NCBI GenBank assembly: GCA_028875085.1
Contig: JAPPFU010000159.1
Span: 1-11,881, forward strand
From: Chloroflexota bacterium
Lineage (GTDB): Bacteria; Chloroflexota; Dehalococcoidia; Lucifugimonadales; Australimonadaceae
Reading direction: 5' to 3'
Length of the DNA stretch: 11,881 bases
Under the pieces are notes generated by a model, which was not told the origin of the DNA, made no database searches, and saw only the letters and a list, made by a program, of their open reading frames with translations. Of this stretch, positions 1-7,069 are shown one piece after another. Numbering within the stretch: the first letter of the stretch is position 1; each line of letters opens with the position of its first letter. The position numbers and the translations under genes were made by a program.

Positions 1-49
1 CGCCGCTGCTTGCGCCTTGGTGAATGGTGGTAAGTTGCGGGGGGATTTG

Positions 50-79
50 TTGACATGGTAGGGGGATATGGGATAGAAC
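50..79 (+). promoter_or_regulatory. Probable sigma70-type promoter of the surface-protein gene
   Basis: A perfect -35 hexamer TTGACA lies at 50-55. It is followed 18 bases later by TAGAAC at 74-79 as a -10 (or ATAGAA at 73-78 with 17-base spacing). This is the best promoter match in the window. Transcription would start near 86, giving a leader of about 175 bases before the GTG at 263. The call rests on consensus matching only. Confidence 0.55.
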
Positions 80-262
80 GCGTTGGAGCGTATCGCAAGG
101 AGACGCTTGTTGAGAGCATCGGAACCCGCGCCTGGCCTATTTGGGGTTGGGGGCGAGAGGGAAACGGAGATAGGCCGCTGTGCGCCTTTGGGCGTGAGAG
201 CGGCTTGATGGCGCGCTCGGGCGCGTGAGTGTAGAGACACCGGACCTACAAGGGGGTAGGAA
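80..262 (+). promoter_or_regulatory. Long structured 5' leader of the surface-protein gene
   Basis: This untranslated stretch contains three hairpins I can trace by hand. The first is an outer stem of 172-179 with 199-206 (core GCCGCT/AGCGGC) enclosing CGCC-TTTG-GGCG at 183-194. The second is CGCGC (212-216), a TCGG loop, and GCGCG (221-225). The third is CCTAC (245-249) with GTAGG (256-260), whose loop holds most of the ribosome binding site. It does not match a riboswitch class I recognise. Long leaders are known to stabilise or regulate mRNAs of abundant surface-layer proteins, so that role is a reasonable inference. Bases 1-49 upstream hold nothing I can name. Confidence 0.4.
250..256 (+). 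promoter_or_regulatory. Ribosome binding site that fixes the GTG start at 263
   Basis: AAGGGGG lies six bases upstream of the GTG at 263. It can pair with the anti-Shine-Dalgarno sequence over seven positions if one G-U wobble is allowed. It supports GTG 263 as the true start, which is also the start that gives a proper signal peptide. It sits in the loop of the 245-260 hairpin. Confidence 0.6.
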
Positions 263-3226
263 GTGAAGAGCAGATTCGCAATCGTGGGAGCACTGGCGGC
301 GTTGCTGCTAGCCCTCTTGTACGTGGCGCCGGTGTTGGCGTCGCAGAGTTGGACGAGGATCGGCAACCCCGGCGCCGACGGTTTGGGCGTGGCGGTGCTT
401 GACCCGGCGGTGGGAGCCACCACCACGGTGAACTACGGCTCTGGGGTGCCGACGGACACTACCGACGACCTCACCTTGGTCGGCTACAACACCACCAACC
501 TTCCGGGCGGTGAACTGGCTGCGCAAGCCGCATCGGTCTACACGAAGGTGGGGAACACGGTGTGGGTGGCGGCGGCCGGTGGCACGCCGTGGACGGACGC
601 CGCCGGCGCCGACGCGGCTGACGGGACGCAGCCCTACTCGCTGGTGTGGGTCAGCTTGACGTTTGCTAGCGGAGCCACCCCGACTGGGACGGTAACGGCG
701 GACGTGCGGAACATCACGAGCGGCCGCGCGGTCACCGGAGGCGACTTGACCGGCGCTGACAGCGGGACTGGCCGCACGCAGCTTGCTTCTCCGCTGTGGC
801 AGGGGCGGCTGCTGTTGGCCGGTGGCGGCGCCGGCCCGTACACGGGTCACTTCTTCGTGACGAAGACGCAGATGGAGTTGGTGGGCGCGCAGGCGTCGAT
901 CGTGGGCGGCGAGAACGACGTGATCCAGATCACGGCGGGCGGCCGCGTGCGGACGGTGCGCGTCGACGCGACGCCGCCGTCGATCAGCGGGACGGGACCT
1001 GCGCACGAGACGATCCAGACGGGGACGTCGGCGACGTTCACGGGGTCGATCACGGACACGGGATCGGGGATTGCGCCGGACGTTGGGGGCGAGGACGCCT
1101 CGGCGGCTGACGGCGACGGCGACGGCGTGACGACGGAGCCGCGTGCGGAGGTGAACGGCGGCGCGCGCGACATCGAGATCAACGTAGGGACGGGTCCGTC
1201 GTCGTTGCTGGACGTATCGTTGGAGGCGAGCACGGGCTGGTCTGCGGTAGACAACGGCTTCCGGTTCGCCTTCACGAAGGCGGGGCTGGTTACGAGAAGC
1301 GGGGACGTGCACTGGAACGTGGTTGCGAAGGACCGCGTGAACAACAGCGCGCAGACGGACGCTGACGGCGCGGCTGGGAGCAACAACAACTACCTGCTCC
1401 GGATCGACGGAGCGAACCCTGGGATGGGCATGGTGGAGGCTGGCATCGGGTACAGCGCCTCTGCGAAGGGAGACGTTCCGAACGCGCGGAGCATCAAGGT
1501 GACGTTCACGGCGGACGGGAACACGCCGACGACGGGCGCCGGGAACAACGCGGACTGGCTGGACGCGGCGAGCGTGGACGAGGCGGACTTCCGAGTGGAG
1601 GCGTCGCGGTCGTCGGCGTCGGCGCTTGCGATCGCGGGTGTGCAGCACCCGAACCACGGCACGATGGGAGGCGCTCAGGAGACGCGGAACGTGGTGTACA
1701 TCCTTCTGGAGGATCCGCTGGCGTCGAACGCGCAGCCTGAGGTGAACCTGATCGGGACGATCCGCGACTTGGCTGGCCGTGCGGCGCCGCCGTCGGCAGT
1801 GGAGGCGCGCGAGAGCATCGCGCCGAACATGAGGGCGGTGGTGACTGGACCGCCGGACGCGCGTCCGGTGGTGAAGGGGACGGCGACGGACAAGGCGCTC
1901 ATCCGGGTAACCTCGGACGAGGAGTTGGTGCGGGCGCCGTCGGTGTACCTGGTGAACTTCCGCTTGAACGCATCGGACGCCTCGAAGGTTGAGGTGTCGA
2001 ACGTGCAGCAGTTGTCGGGCGTTGCGGCGGTGACGGGCTCGGCGAACACGTGGGAGGTGCAGACGGGCTTGACGGGCGCGATCAGCGCCGGCCTGGTGGG
2101 CGTGTACGTAGTGGGCACCGACCGAGCGATTCCGGCGAACACGGGCCGGACGGGCGGAGTGAGCGCGTCTGGGACGAACGGTGCGCCGATGGCCGGCGAC
2201 GCGGCGGACCTGACGAAGGTGGAGTTGTTCGAGTTTGACAACTCGCTGGCGAAGCCGACGTTCCTGTTGACGCCGAACACGAATCCGCCTGCCGGGCGGT
2301 CGACGGAGAATTCGAACCCGTTCCTTCGGATCAACTTCGCCGAGGGGATGGAGAACAGCCTGACGAACGGGACGGACACGTCGGACCGTGTGAGCTTCGG
2401 GACGCCGCCGGTGGCGGTGGAGGTTGACTCGCACAACGGGGTAACGCTGACGAAGCTGACGATCACGGACAGCGACGGGGTGTCGACGGACCTGCTGGGT
2501 CAGGAAGGTGACGTGGACGCGGACTCCTTCATCATCGCGTTGAGCGATCTGGAGAAGGGGATCTACACGGTGCACGTGAACGGGACGGACGCGGCGGGGA
2601 ACAGCCTGTCGAGCGACGAGGCGTACGCGTTGAGCGTTGTTGCGCGGGCGCCGTTCGCGGTGAGTCTGTCGCCGGGATTCAACCTGATTTCGGTGCCTGG
2701 CGACCCTGCGAACCCGTCGCTGGACGCGGTGCTGCCGAGCAGCCACCCTGCGACGACGGTGCTGGCGTTCGCGCCGACCGACCCGAACGGGCCGTGGCTG
2801 ACGGCGACGCGCTCGGCGGGTATGGACTGGAGCGACAACGCGAGCAACACGTTGAGCGAGGTCCGTGCCGGGAACGGCTACTGGGTTGAGACGAACGCGT
2901 TCGTGGGTCTGTCGACGCTGATCAACGAGCGTTCGGCTGCTGCGGTGCCTCCGACGTACGGGGTGTACGCGGGCTGGAACCTGCTGGGCGTGACGGACGT
3001 GACGCTGCAGAAGGCAGGGACGAAGGTGTCGATAGACACGTACCTGGCGAGCACGCCGTGGTCGGTTGCGTACACGTACGACACGCAGTCGAACCGGTGG
3101 ACGAAGCACTCGAAGGGCGGCAGCCCGGCTACGATAGACCAGGCCACGCCGCTCGGAGCCGGAGAAGCGGCGATCGGCCAGGGCATGTGGGTGTACATGT
3201 CGGCTGACGGGGCGCTGGCGCCGTAG
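263..3226 (+). CDS. Secreted Ig-like-domain surface protein, S-layer-like candidate
   Basis: This is a 987-residue exported protein with a GTG start. Residues 1-26 are a classic signal peptide: MKSR, a hydrophobic core, and a cut after VLA-26. The mature part is rich in Gly, Ala, Thr and Asp and has no cysteine. It looks like a chain of beta-sandwich modules, with module-start motifs such as DATPP (235-239), RIDGANP (380-386) and ESIAPN (517-522). A DGDGDG calcium-type loop lies at 283-288. The C-terminus has two related modules of about 85-100 residues, starting GFNLISVP (805) and GWNLLGV (904), each ending in a G-x-G-Y/M-W-V motif. There is no sortase motif, C-terminal membrane span or enzyme motif. 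It stands alone between its own promoter and terminator. A structural cell-surface or S-layer role is inferred; an adhesin or released glycoprotein is equally possible. Confidence 0.8.
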   Translation: MKSRFAIVGALAALLLALLYVAPVLASQSWTRIGNPGADGLGVAVLDPAVGATTTVNYGSGVPTDTTDDLTLVGYNTTNLPGGELAAQAASVYTKVGNTVWVAAAGGTPWTDAAGADAADGTQPYSLVWVSLTFASGATPTGTVTADVRNITSGRAVTGGDLTGADSGTGRTQLASPLWQGRLLLAGGGAGPYTGHFFVTKTQMELVGAQASIVGGENDVIQITAGGRVRTVRVDATPPSISGTGPAHETIQTGTSATFTGSITDTGSGIAPDVGGEDASAADGDGDGVTTEPRAEVNGGARDIEINVGTGPSSLLDVSLEASTGWSAVDNGFRFAFTKAGLVTRSGDVHWNVVAKDRVNNSAQTDADGAAGSNNNYLLRIDGANPGMGMVEAGIGYSASAKGDVPNARSIKVTFTADGNTPTTGAGNNADWLDAASVDEADFRVEASRSSASALAIAGVQHPNHGTMGGAQETRNVVYILLEDPLASNAQPEVNLIGTIRDLAGRAAPPSAVEARESIAPNMRAVVTGPPDARPVVKGTATDKALIRVTSDEELVRAPSVYLVNFRLNASDASKVEVSNVQQLSGVAAVTGSANTWEVQTGLTGAISAGLVGVYVVGTDRAIPANTGRTGGVSASGTNGAPMAGDAADLTKVELFEFDNSLAKPTFLLTPNTNPPAGRSTENSNPFLRINFAEGMENSLTNGTDTSDRVSFGTPPVAVEVDSHNGVTLTKLTITDSDGVSTDLLGQEGDVDADSFIIALSDLEKGIYTVHVNGTDAAGNSLSSDEAYALSVVARAPFAVSLSPGFNLISVPGDPANPSLDAVLPSSHPATTVLAFAPTDPNGPWLTATRSAGMDWSDNASNTLSEVRAGNGYWVETNAFVGLSTLINERSAAAVPPTYGVYAGWNLLGVTDVTLQKAGTKVSIDTYLASTPWSVAYTYDTQSNRWTKHSKGGSPATIDQATPLGAGEAAIGQGMWVYMSADGALAP

Positions 3227-3259
3227 GGCGCAGCCTCGGCGAATCGACGCGAGCGACAA

Positions 3260-3290
3260 GAGGCCCCCCTCCCACAACGAGGGGGGCCTC
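3260..3290 (+). terminator. Strong hairpin terminator after the surface-protein gene
   Basis: A perfect 12-bp inverted repeat, GAGGCCCCCCTC (3260-3271) and GAGGGGGGCCTC (3279-3290), encloses a 7-base loop. It begins 34 bases after the stop codon. The following bases (CTCGTTAATG) hold only a poor T-run, so it is a GC-heavy terminator with a weak tail. It may also act as a 3' mRNA stabiliser. It separates this transcript from ctaA. Confidence 0.75.
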
Positions 3291-3336
3291 CTCGTTAATG
3301 GCGGAGTAACAGGCGGGCGTGGCGAGCGCGGTGCGA

Positions 3337-3347
3337 TAGCATAGAAC
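3337..3347 (+). promoter_or_regulatory. Possible -10 element(s) of the ctaA promoter
   Basis: Overlapping TAGCAT (3337-3342) and TAGAAC (3342-3347) lie about 40 bases before the ATG. TAGAAC is identical to the -10 proposed for the first gene, and TAGCAT to the one proposed for gap. I see no convincing -35 upstream, so this is tentative. Confidence 0.25.
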
Positions 3348-3385
3348 TAGCGGCGCAAGGCGCGCGGGGCGGAGGAGACACACTT

Positions 3386-4306
3386 ATGGGTAGCTTAGCG
3401 ACGGAGAACGCCACACTGGCGCGCCGCGCGGGCCAAGCGGCGCTGCTGGCCGCGCTTATGACCGTCGGCCTCATCGCCTACGGCTCGTGGGTGCGCGTGT
3501 CCGGCTCGGGGTTGGGCTGCCCCGATTGGCCGCTCTGTCACGGCGCGGTCGTGCCGGGGTTGGAGGGCGATACGGCCATCGAGTTCGGCCACCGCGTCTT
3601 CGCCGGGCTAACGCTCCTCACCGTGCTTGCGGCGACGGCAATCGCCTTCGCAGGCCGCCGCTCCGACGCCGTGCTCGCGCGAGTGCTGGGCGCGGCGCTG
3701 GTCGTGATGCTGGCGCAGGCGGGCCTGGGCGGCGCGACGGTGCTCACGGAACTTCACGGGATGGTGCGGCTGGCGCACCTCGCCTTCGCCTTCTCCGCCT
3801 TATCGCTCCTCACCTTCGGAGCGTTGCGCGGCCTGGGCGCCGCACCGAGTCCGTCGCCTGGCCTGACGCGCGCGACGCTGTTGGCCGTGGGCGGCGCGGT
3901 GATGGTGCTCGGCGGCGGCGCGATCGTCGGCTCGGGGACATCCGCCGCCTGTCCCGCGTTGCCCCTTTGCGACGCGCGGAGCTCACTCACGGCGTCGGGG
4001 TTCCACGAACTGCACCGAGCGGTCGGGGCAGTGTTGTTGCTGGCGCTTGCGGCCACCGGGTCGGGCATGGCGCGAAGGCGGCGGTTGGGCGGTGCGGCGG
4101 CGACGCGCCTTGCGACGGCCTTGAACCACGGAGCGCTGCTGCTGCTGCTGGCGCAAGGGCTGCTTGGGGTGCTGATGGTGCTCGACTTCCGTGCTGCGCC
4201 CTTCTCCGAGCACCTGCGGATAGCGCACGTTGCGCTGGCGTCGTTGCTCTGGTGGGCGCTGTCGGCGTCGTGGTGGTTGGCCTACGAGGCGCGCCGTCGC
4301 GCCTAG
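3386..4306 (+). CDS. ctaA: Heme A synthase (COX15/CtaA family)
   Basis: This 306-residue polytopic membrane enzyme has about eight hydrophobic helices and the usual family length. Heme A synthase oxidises the C8 methyl group of heme O to a formyl group, making heme A for aa3-type cytochrome c oxidase. Family hallmarks are visible: GCPDWPLCHG (C45, C51), then E66 and H69 in EFGHR, matching the Glu-x-x-His pair of Bacillus CtaA. Further histidines lie at 124/131, 207/210 and 276/281, among which are the expected heme ligands. A second cysteine pair is in ACPALPLCD (C189, C195). GGAGGAG at 3371-3377 is a strong ribosome binding site eight bases before the ATG. No ctaB or oxidase subunit genes lie nearby in this window. 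Confidence in the family is high; the exact ligand assignment is by analogy. Confidence 0.92.
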   Translation: MGSLATENATLARRAGQAALLAALMTVGLIAYGSWVRVSGSGLGCPDWPLCHGAVVPGLEGDTAIEFGHRVFAGLTLLTVLAATAIAFAGRRSDAVLARVLGAALVVMLAQAGLGGATVLTELHGMVRLAHLAFAFSALSLLTFGALRGLGAAPSPSPGLTRATLLAVGGAVMVLGGGAIVGSGTSAACPALPLCDARSSLTASGFHELHRAVGAVLLLALAATGSGMARRRRLGGAAATRLATALNHGALLLLLAQGLLGVLMVLDFRAAPFSEHLRIAHVALASLLWWALSASWWLAYEARRRA

Positions 4307-4319
4307 TCCGTGTCCTGCC

Positions 4320-5846
4320 TCACCCCGTCTCGAAGGCGCGGGCGATGCGCAGCAGGTTGGCCTCGCGCCAGTGCGGGGCGATGATCTGGAGGCCACCGGG
4401 CAGGTTGCGTGCGTCGGCGCCCATCGGGACGGAGATCGCGGGGTGGCCGGTGAGGTTGAGGGCGCAGGTGTTGTGGGTGTTGGCGGAGCCCTTCTCGCCC
4501 ATCGTGGTCAGCGTCATCTCCTCGTCGAGCAGGGGCGTGGGGAAGAAGGCGGTAACGGGAGTGAGGAGCGCGTCGAGGCTGCTGAGGGCGACGTCCACCT
4601 GGCGGTGCAGTTGGTGGCGCAGGTTCTGCGCCTTGCCGTAGTAGGCGGCGAAGTAGTCGTTGCGCAGGTAGTGGCCTGCGAGGATGCCGACGAGCAGGAA
4701 CGGGCCGATGCGGTCGGCGGCGAGGCGGCGCGCCTTGCCGAACGCCGCCTGGTAGTCGGGGTCGCACATGCCGCCGCGGTTGAAGCCCTCCAGGTTGGAA
4801 TCGACCATCGCAGAGACGGAGTGGCACATGATGGCGATCTGGATGGGCCATGCGTGGCCCCACCACGGAACGGAGACCTCCTCCACGGCGGCGCCGAGGC
4901 CTTCGAGCTTGCGGACGGCGTCGTGGAACATGGCGGTCATCGCAGGGTCGGCCTCTGGCCATTGGAGCGCCTCGCTGATTACGCCGAAGCGCATGTCCGC
5001 GACGCCCTCGTCGAGGCCGCGCGCATAGTCGTCTGTAGAGATTGCGCCGCGCACCCATTGGGGGTCGCGCGGGTCGTCGCCCGCGATAGCCTGGAGCATC
5101 AGGGCGACCTCTTCGACCGTCTTGGCCATAGGACCGAGGTAGTCGAGGGTGTGGTCGATGTAGGCGGCGCCGAAGGCGGGGATGAGGCCGTGAGTGGCCT
5201 TGAGGCCGACGATGCCGCACCACGCGGCGGGAATACGGACGCTGCCCGCCGTGTCCGCGCCTATGGCGACGTCGACGAGGCCGCCCGCGACGGCGGCGGC
5301 GCTGCCGCTGGACGAACCGCCGGGGGAGTAGGCGGTGTTGCGCGGGTTCTTGGTGGGGCCGAAGGTGGAGGTCTCGCCCGTACCCGCCCACGAGAAGTCG
5401 TCGAGGTTCGTTTTGGCGGTAATCGTCGCTCCGGCGTCCAGTAAGCGCTCGACGACGGTGGCGTCGTGGGTTGGGACGAAGTCGCGGTGGATGGTGGAGG
5501 CGTTGGTCATCGGGACGCCCGCCACCTTGACCGCATCCTTTATGCCGACGCTCTTGCCAAAGAGAGGGCCTGAGGGCGCGCCGTTGACGCGGCAGAGGCG
5601 GATGATCGCGTTGTAGGGGTCTTCGTTGGGCGTGGGGCGCCGACCCGGGTTGCGGTCGGTGTGCTTGACCGGGATGGCGACGGGCGGCAGGTCATCCACC
5701 GCGTCGATGGCGCCGAGCATGGCGCCCATAGCGGTGGCGACCTCCTCGGCGTGGCAGTCGGTGAGGAAGACGCCGGTGGAAGCGGCGAGGTCTTGCACCT
5801 CGCTCGGGCCGGGGCGTCGGATGAAGCCACGCAATCGTTGGGTCAT
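4320..5846 (-). CDS. Amidase signature family hydrolase (GatA-like amidase)
   Basis: This is a 508-residue soluble enzyme of the amidase signature family, which hydrolyses amide bonds with a Ser-cisSer-Lys triad. The triad can be placed as K103 (VGIKD), S178 (SPGGSSSGS) and S202 (ADTAGSVRIP). The spacings of 75 and 24 residues are exactly those of FAAH and GatA. The start is set by AAGGAG, seven bases upstream of the ATG at 5846. The frame stays open far upstream, but that part runs antisense to gap and is not coding. No gatB or gatC is adjacent, and the region after the signature (WWGHAWP, then the MCDPDYQ segment) looks like a stand-alone amidase rather than the transamidosome subunit. The substrate cannot be read from sequence. 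The gene converges with ctaA, with 13 bases between the stops. Confidence 0.9.
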   Translation of the reverse strand: MTQRLRGFIRRPGPSEVQDLAASTGVFLTDCHAEEVATAMGAMLGAIDAVDDLPPVAIPVKHTDRNPGRRPTPNEDPYNAIIRLCRVNGAPSGPLFGKSVGIKDAVKVAGVPMTNASTIHRDFVPTHDATVVERLLDAGATITAKTNLDDFSWAGTGETSTFGPTKNPRNTAYSPGGSSSGSAAAVAGGLVDVAIGADTAGSVRIPAAWCGIVGLKATHGLIPAFGAAYIDHTLDYLGPMAKTVEEVALMLQAIAGDDPRDPQWVRGAISTDDYARGLDEGVADMRFGVISEALQWPEADPAMTAMFHDAVRKLEGLGAAVEEVSVPWWGHAWPIQIAIMCHSVSAMVDSNLEGFNRGGMCDPDYQAAFGKARRLAADRIGPFLLVGILAGHYLRNDYFAAYYGKAQNLRHQLHRQVDVALSSLDALLTPVTAFFPTPLLDEEMTLTTMGEKGSANTHNTCALNLTGHPAISVPMGADARNLPGGLQIIAPHWREANLLRIARAFETG

Positions 5847-5875
5847 GGATTCTCCTTGGGCGGACGTTGGGAGCG

Positions 5876-5881
5876 AGCATA
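5876..5881 (-). promoter_or_regulatory. Possible -10 element of the amidase promoter
   Basis: On the minus strand TATGCT lies 29 bases upstream of the amidase ATG. The matching -35 position is poor (TAGCCC). It is the only -10-like hexamer I found on that side of the divergent region 5847-6005. Confidence 0.25.
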
Positions 5882-5940
5882 GCGGGCAGCGGCGGAGAGG
5901 GCTATCGCGGGGAGGCGCACCGCGCACGGCGGGCATCTGG

Positions 5941-5969
5941 TTGTGAGGGCGCGTGGCCGCTAGTAGCAT
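5941..5969 (+). promoter_or_regulatory. Probable gap promoter
   Basis: TTGTGA (5941-5946) and TAGCAT (5964-5969) are separated by an ideal 17 bases and lie 36 bases before the ATG of gap. Both hexamers match four of six consensus positions. An AGGAGG ribosome binding site follows at 5995-6000, five bases before the ATG. Confidence 0.45.
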
Positions 5970-6005
5970 TAGGGCATCCGCGATTCCACTAGCCAGGAGG
6001 GAAGC

Positions 6006-7016
6006 ATGGCCACGCGCATCGGCATCAACGGGTTCGGACGCATCGGCCGCCAGGTGCTGCGGGCGAGTTTGGAGCGCCACCCGGACGCGCTCGAGGTGGT
6101 GGCGGTGAACGACCTGGCGGACGACGCGACGAACGCGCACCTGTTCAAGTACGACACGAACTACGGGCGCTACCCGGGAGAGGTGGAGGCCGGAGAGGGA
6201 GAAATCGTGGTGGACGGGCGCGCCATCAAGTCGCTGTCGGAGCGCGACCCGGCCAAGCTGCCGTGGGGCGACCTGGGCGTGGACATCGTTGTGGAGTCGA
6301 CGGGCGTGTTCACGGACGGGCAGAAGGCAGCGGGGCATATCGAGGGCGGAGCGAAGAAGGTGATCATCTCGGCGCCGGCGACGAATGTTGACAAGACGCT
6401 GGTGCTCGGCGTGAACGAGGGGGAGTACGACGGGGCGAGCGACCACATCGTCTCCAACGCCTCGTGCACGACCAACTGCGTGGCGCAGCTCATCAAGGTG
6501 CTGAACGACGAGTTCGGCATTGAGCGTGGGTTGATGAACACCGTGCACGCCTACACGAACGACCAGCAGATACTCGACCAGTTCCACAAAGACCTGCGGC
6601 GGGCGCGGGCGGCGGCGCAGAACATCATCCCCACCACGACGGGCGCGGCGCGGGCGGTCGGCGCGGTCATCCCCGAACTGAACGGCAAACTGCACGGCAT
6701 GTCGCTGCGCGTGCCCGTGCCCACCGGCTCCGTCACGGATTTCGTGGCCGAACTGGGCAGGGAGGTCTCCGCCGAGGAGGTAAACGCGGCGTTCCGCACG
6801 GCGGCGGAGGGCGAGTTGAAGGGTGTGCTGTCCTACACGGAGGATCCCATCGTGTCGAGCGACATCAAGATGGACCCGCACTCGTGCATCTTCGACGCGC
6901 TCTCGACGATGGTGATGGGCGGGACGATGGTGAAAGTGCTGGGGTGGTACGACAACGAATGGGGATACTCCTGCCGCACGTCCGATCTGGCGGCGATGAT
7001 GGCGGAGGGGCTGTAG
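6006..7016 (+). CDS. gap: Type I glyceraldehyde-3-phosphate dehydrogenase
   Basis: This 336-residue cytosolic glycolytic enzyme oxidises glyceraldehyde 3-phosphate to 1,3-bisphosphoglycerate with NAD(P). The N-terminus is the Rossmann fold [11 protein letters not shown] (6-16), followed by VNDL with D36, the usual NAD ribose-binding aspartate. The catalytic motif is SNASCTTNC with nucleophile C154, and the general base is H181 in NTVHAYT. The C-terminal WYDNEWGYS motif is intact, and the length is normal for the family. The coenzyme-selectivity positions (187/188 in Bacillus numbering, usually Leu-Pro) are Q192-F193 here, which is unusual. No pgk or tpi follows, so the gene is not in a glycolytic operon within this window. 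It is divergent from the amidase and is followed after 53 bases by the membrane-protein gene. Confidence 0.97.
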   Translation: MATRIGINGFGRIGRQVLRASLERHPDALEVVAVNDLADDATNAHLFKYDTNYGRYPGEVEAGEGEIVVDGRAIKSLSERDPAKLPWGDLGVDIVVESTGVFTDGQKAAGHIEGGAKKVIISAPATNVDKTLVLGVNEGEYDGASDHIVSNASCTTNCVAQLIKVLNDEFGIERGLMNTVHAYTNDQQILDQFHKDLRRARAAAQNIIPTTTGAARAVGAVIPELNGKLHGMSLRVPVPTGSVTDFVAELGREVSAEEVNAAFRTAAEGELKGVLSYTEDPIVSSDIKMDPHSCIFDALSTMVMGGTMVKVLGWYDNEWGYSCRTSDLAAMMAEGL

Positions 7017-7053
7017 CGAGAGGCGGGGTGAGGGAGCCGCCTTAGGCGCGTAC

Positions 7054-7059
7054 TAGAAT
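7054..7059 (+). promoter_or_regulatory. -10 element for a possibly leaderless gene
   Basis: TAGAAT ends only ten bases before the ATG at 7070, so transcription would start about four bases before, or at, the start codon. There is no Shine-Dalgarno sequence in between (bases GCGGCGGCT precede ATG closely). No good -35 is visible. Read-through from gap is the alternative. Confidence 0.4.
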
Positions 7060-7069
7060 CGCGGCGGCT

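Noticed and set aside
55..228. A 57-codon open frame in the leader of the first gene
   Set aside because: Its ATG overlaps the -35 hexamer, it has no ribosome binding site, and the product has no recognisable features; it would not be on the transcript from the proposed promoter.
308..3277. A 989-codon open frame antisense to the surface-protein gene
   Set aside because: It is extremely Arg/His-rich with no domain-like pattern, as expected from reading a GC-rich gene backwards. The + strand protein has a signal peptide, ribosome binding site and terminator.
3487..5444. Long + strand frames (384 and 404 codons) overlapping ctaA and the amidase
   Set aside because: They are out-of-frame shadows; the real proteins in this interval carry complete family motifs.
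5847..6881. Upstream extension of the amidase frame through the antisense of gap
   Set aside because: The extension is low-complexity Arg/Val/His sequence. A good ribosome binding site and the family's N-terminus support the ATG at 5846.
7021..7042. Inverted repeat AGGCGG / CCGCCT after gap
   Set aside because: The stem is only 6 bp with a 10-base loop and no T-run, so it is too weak to call a terminator.
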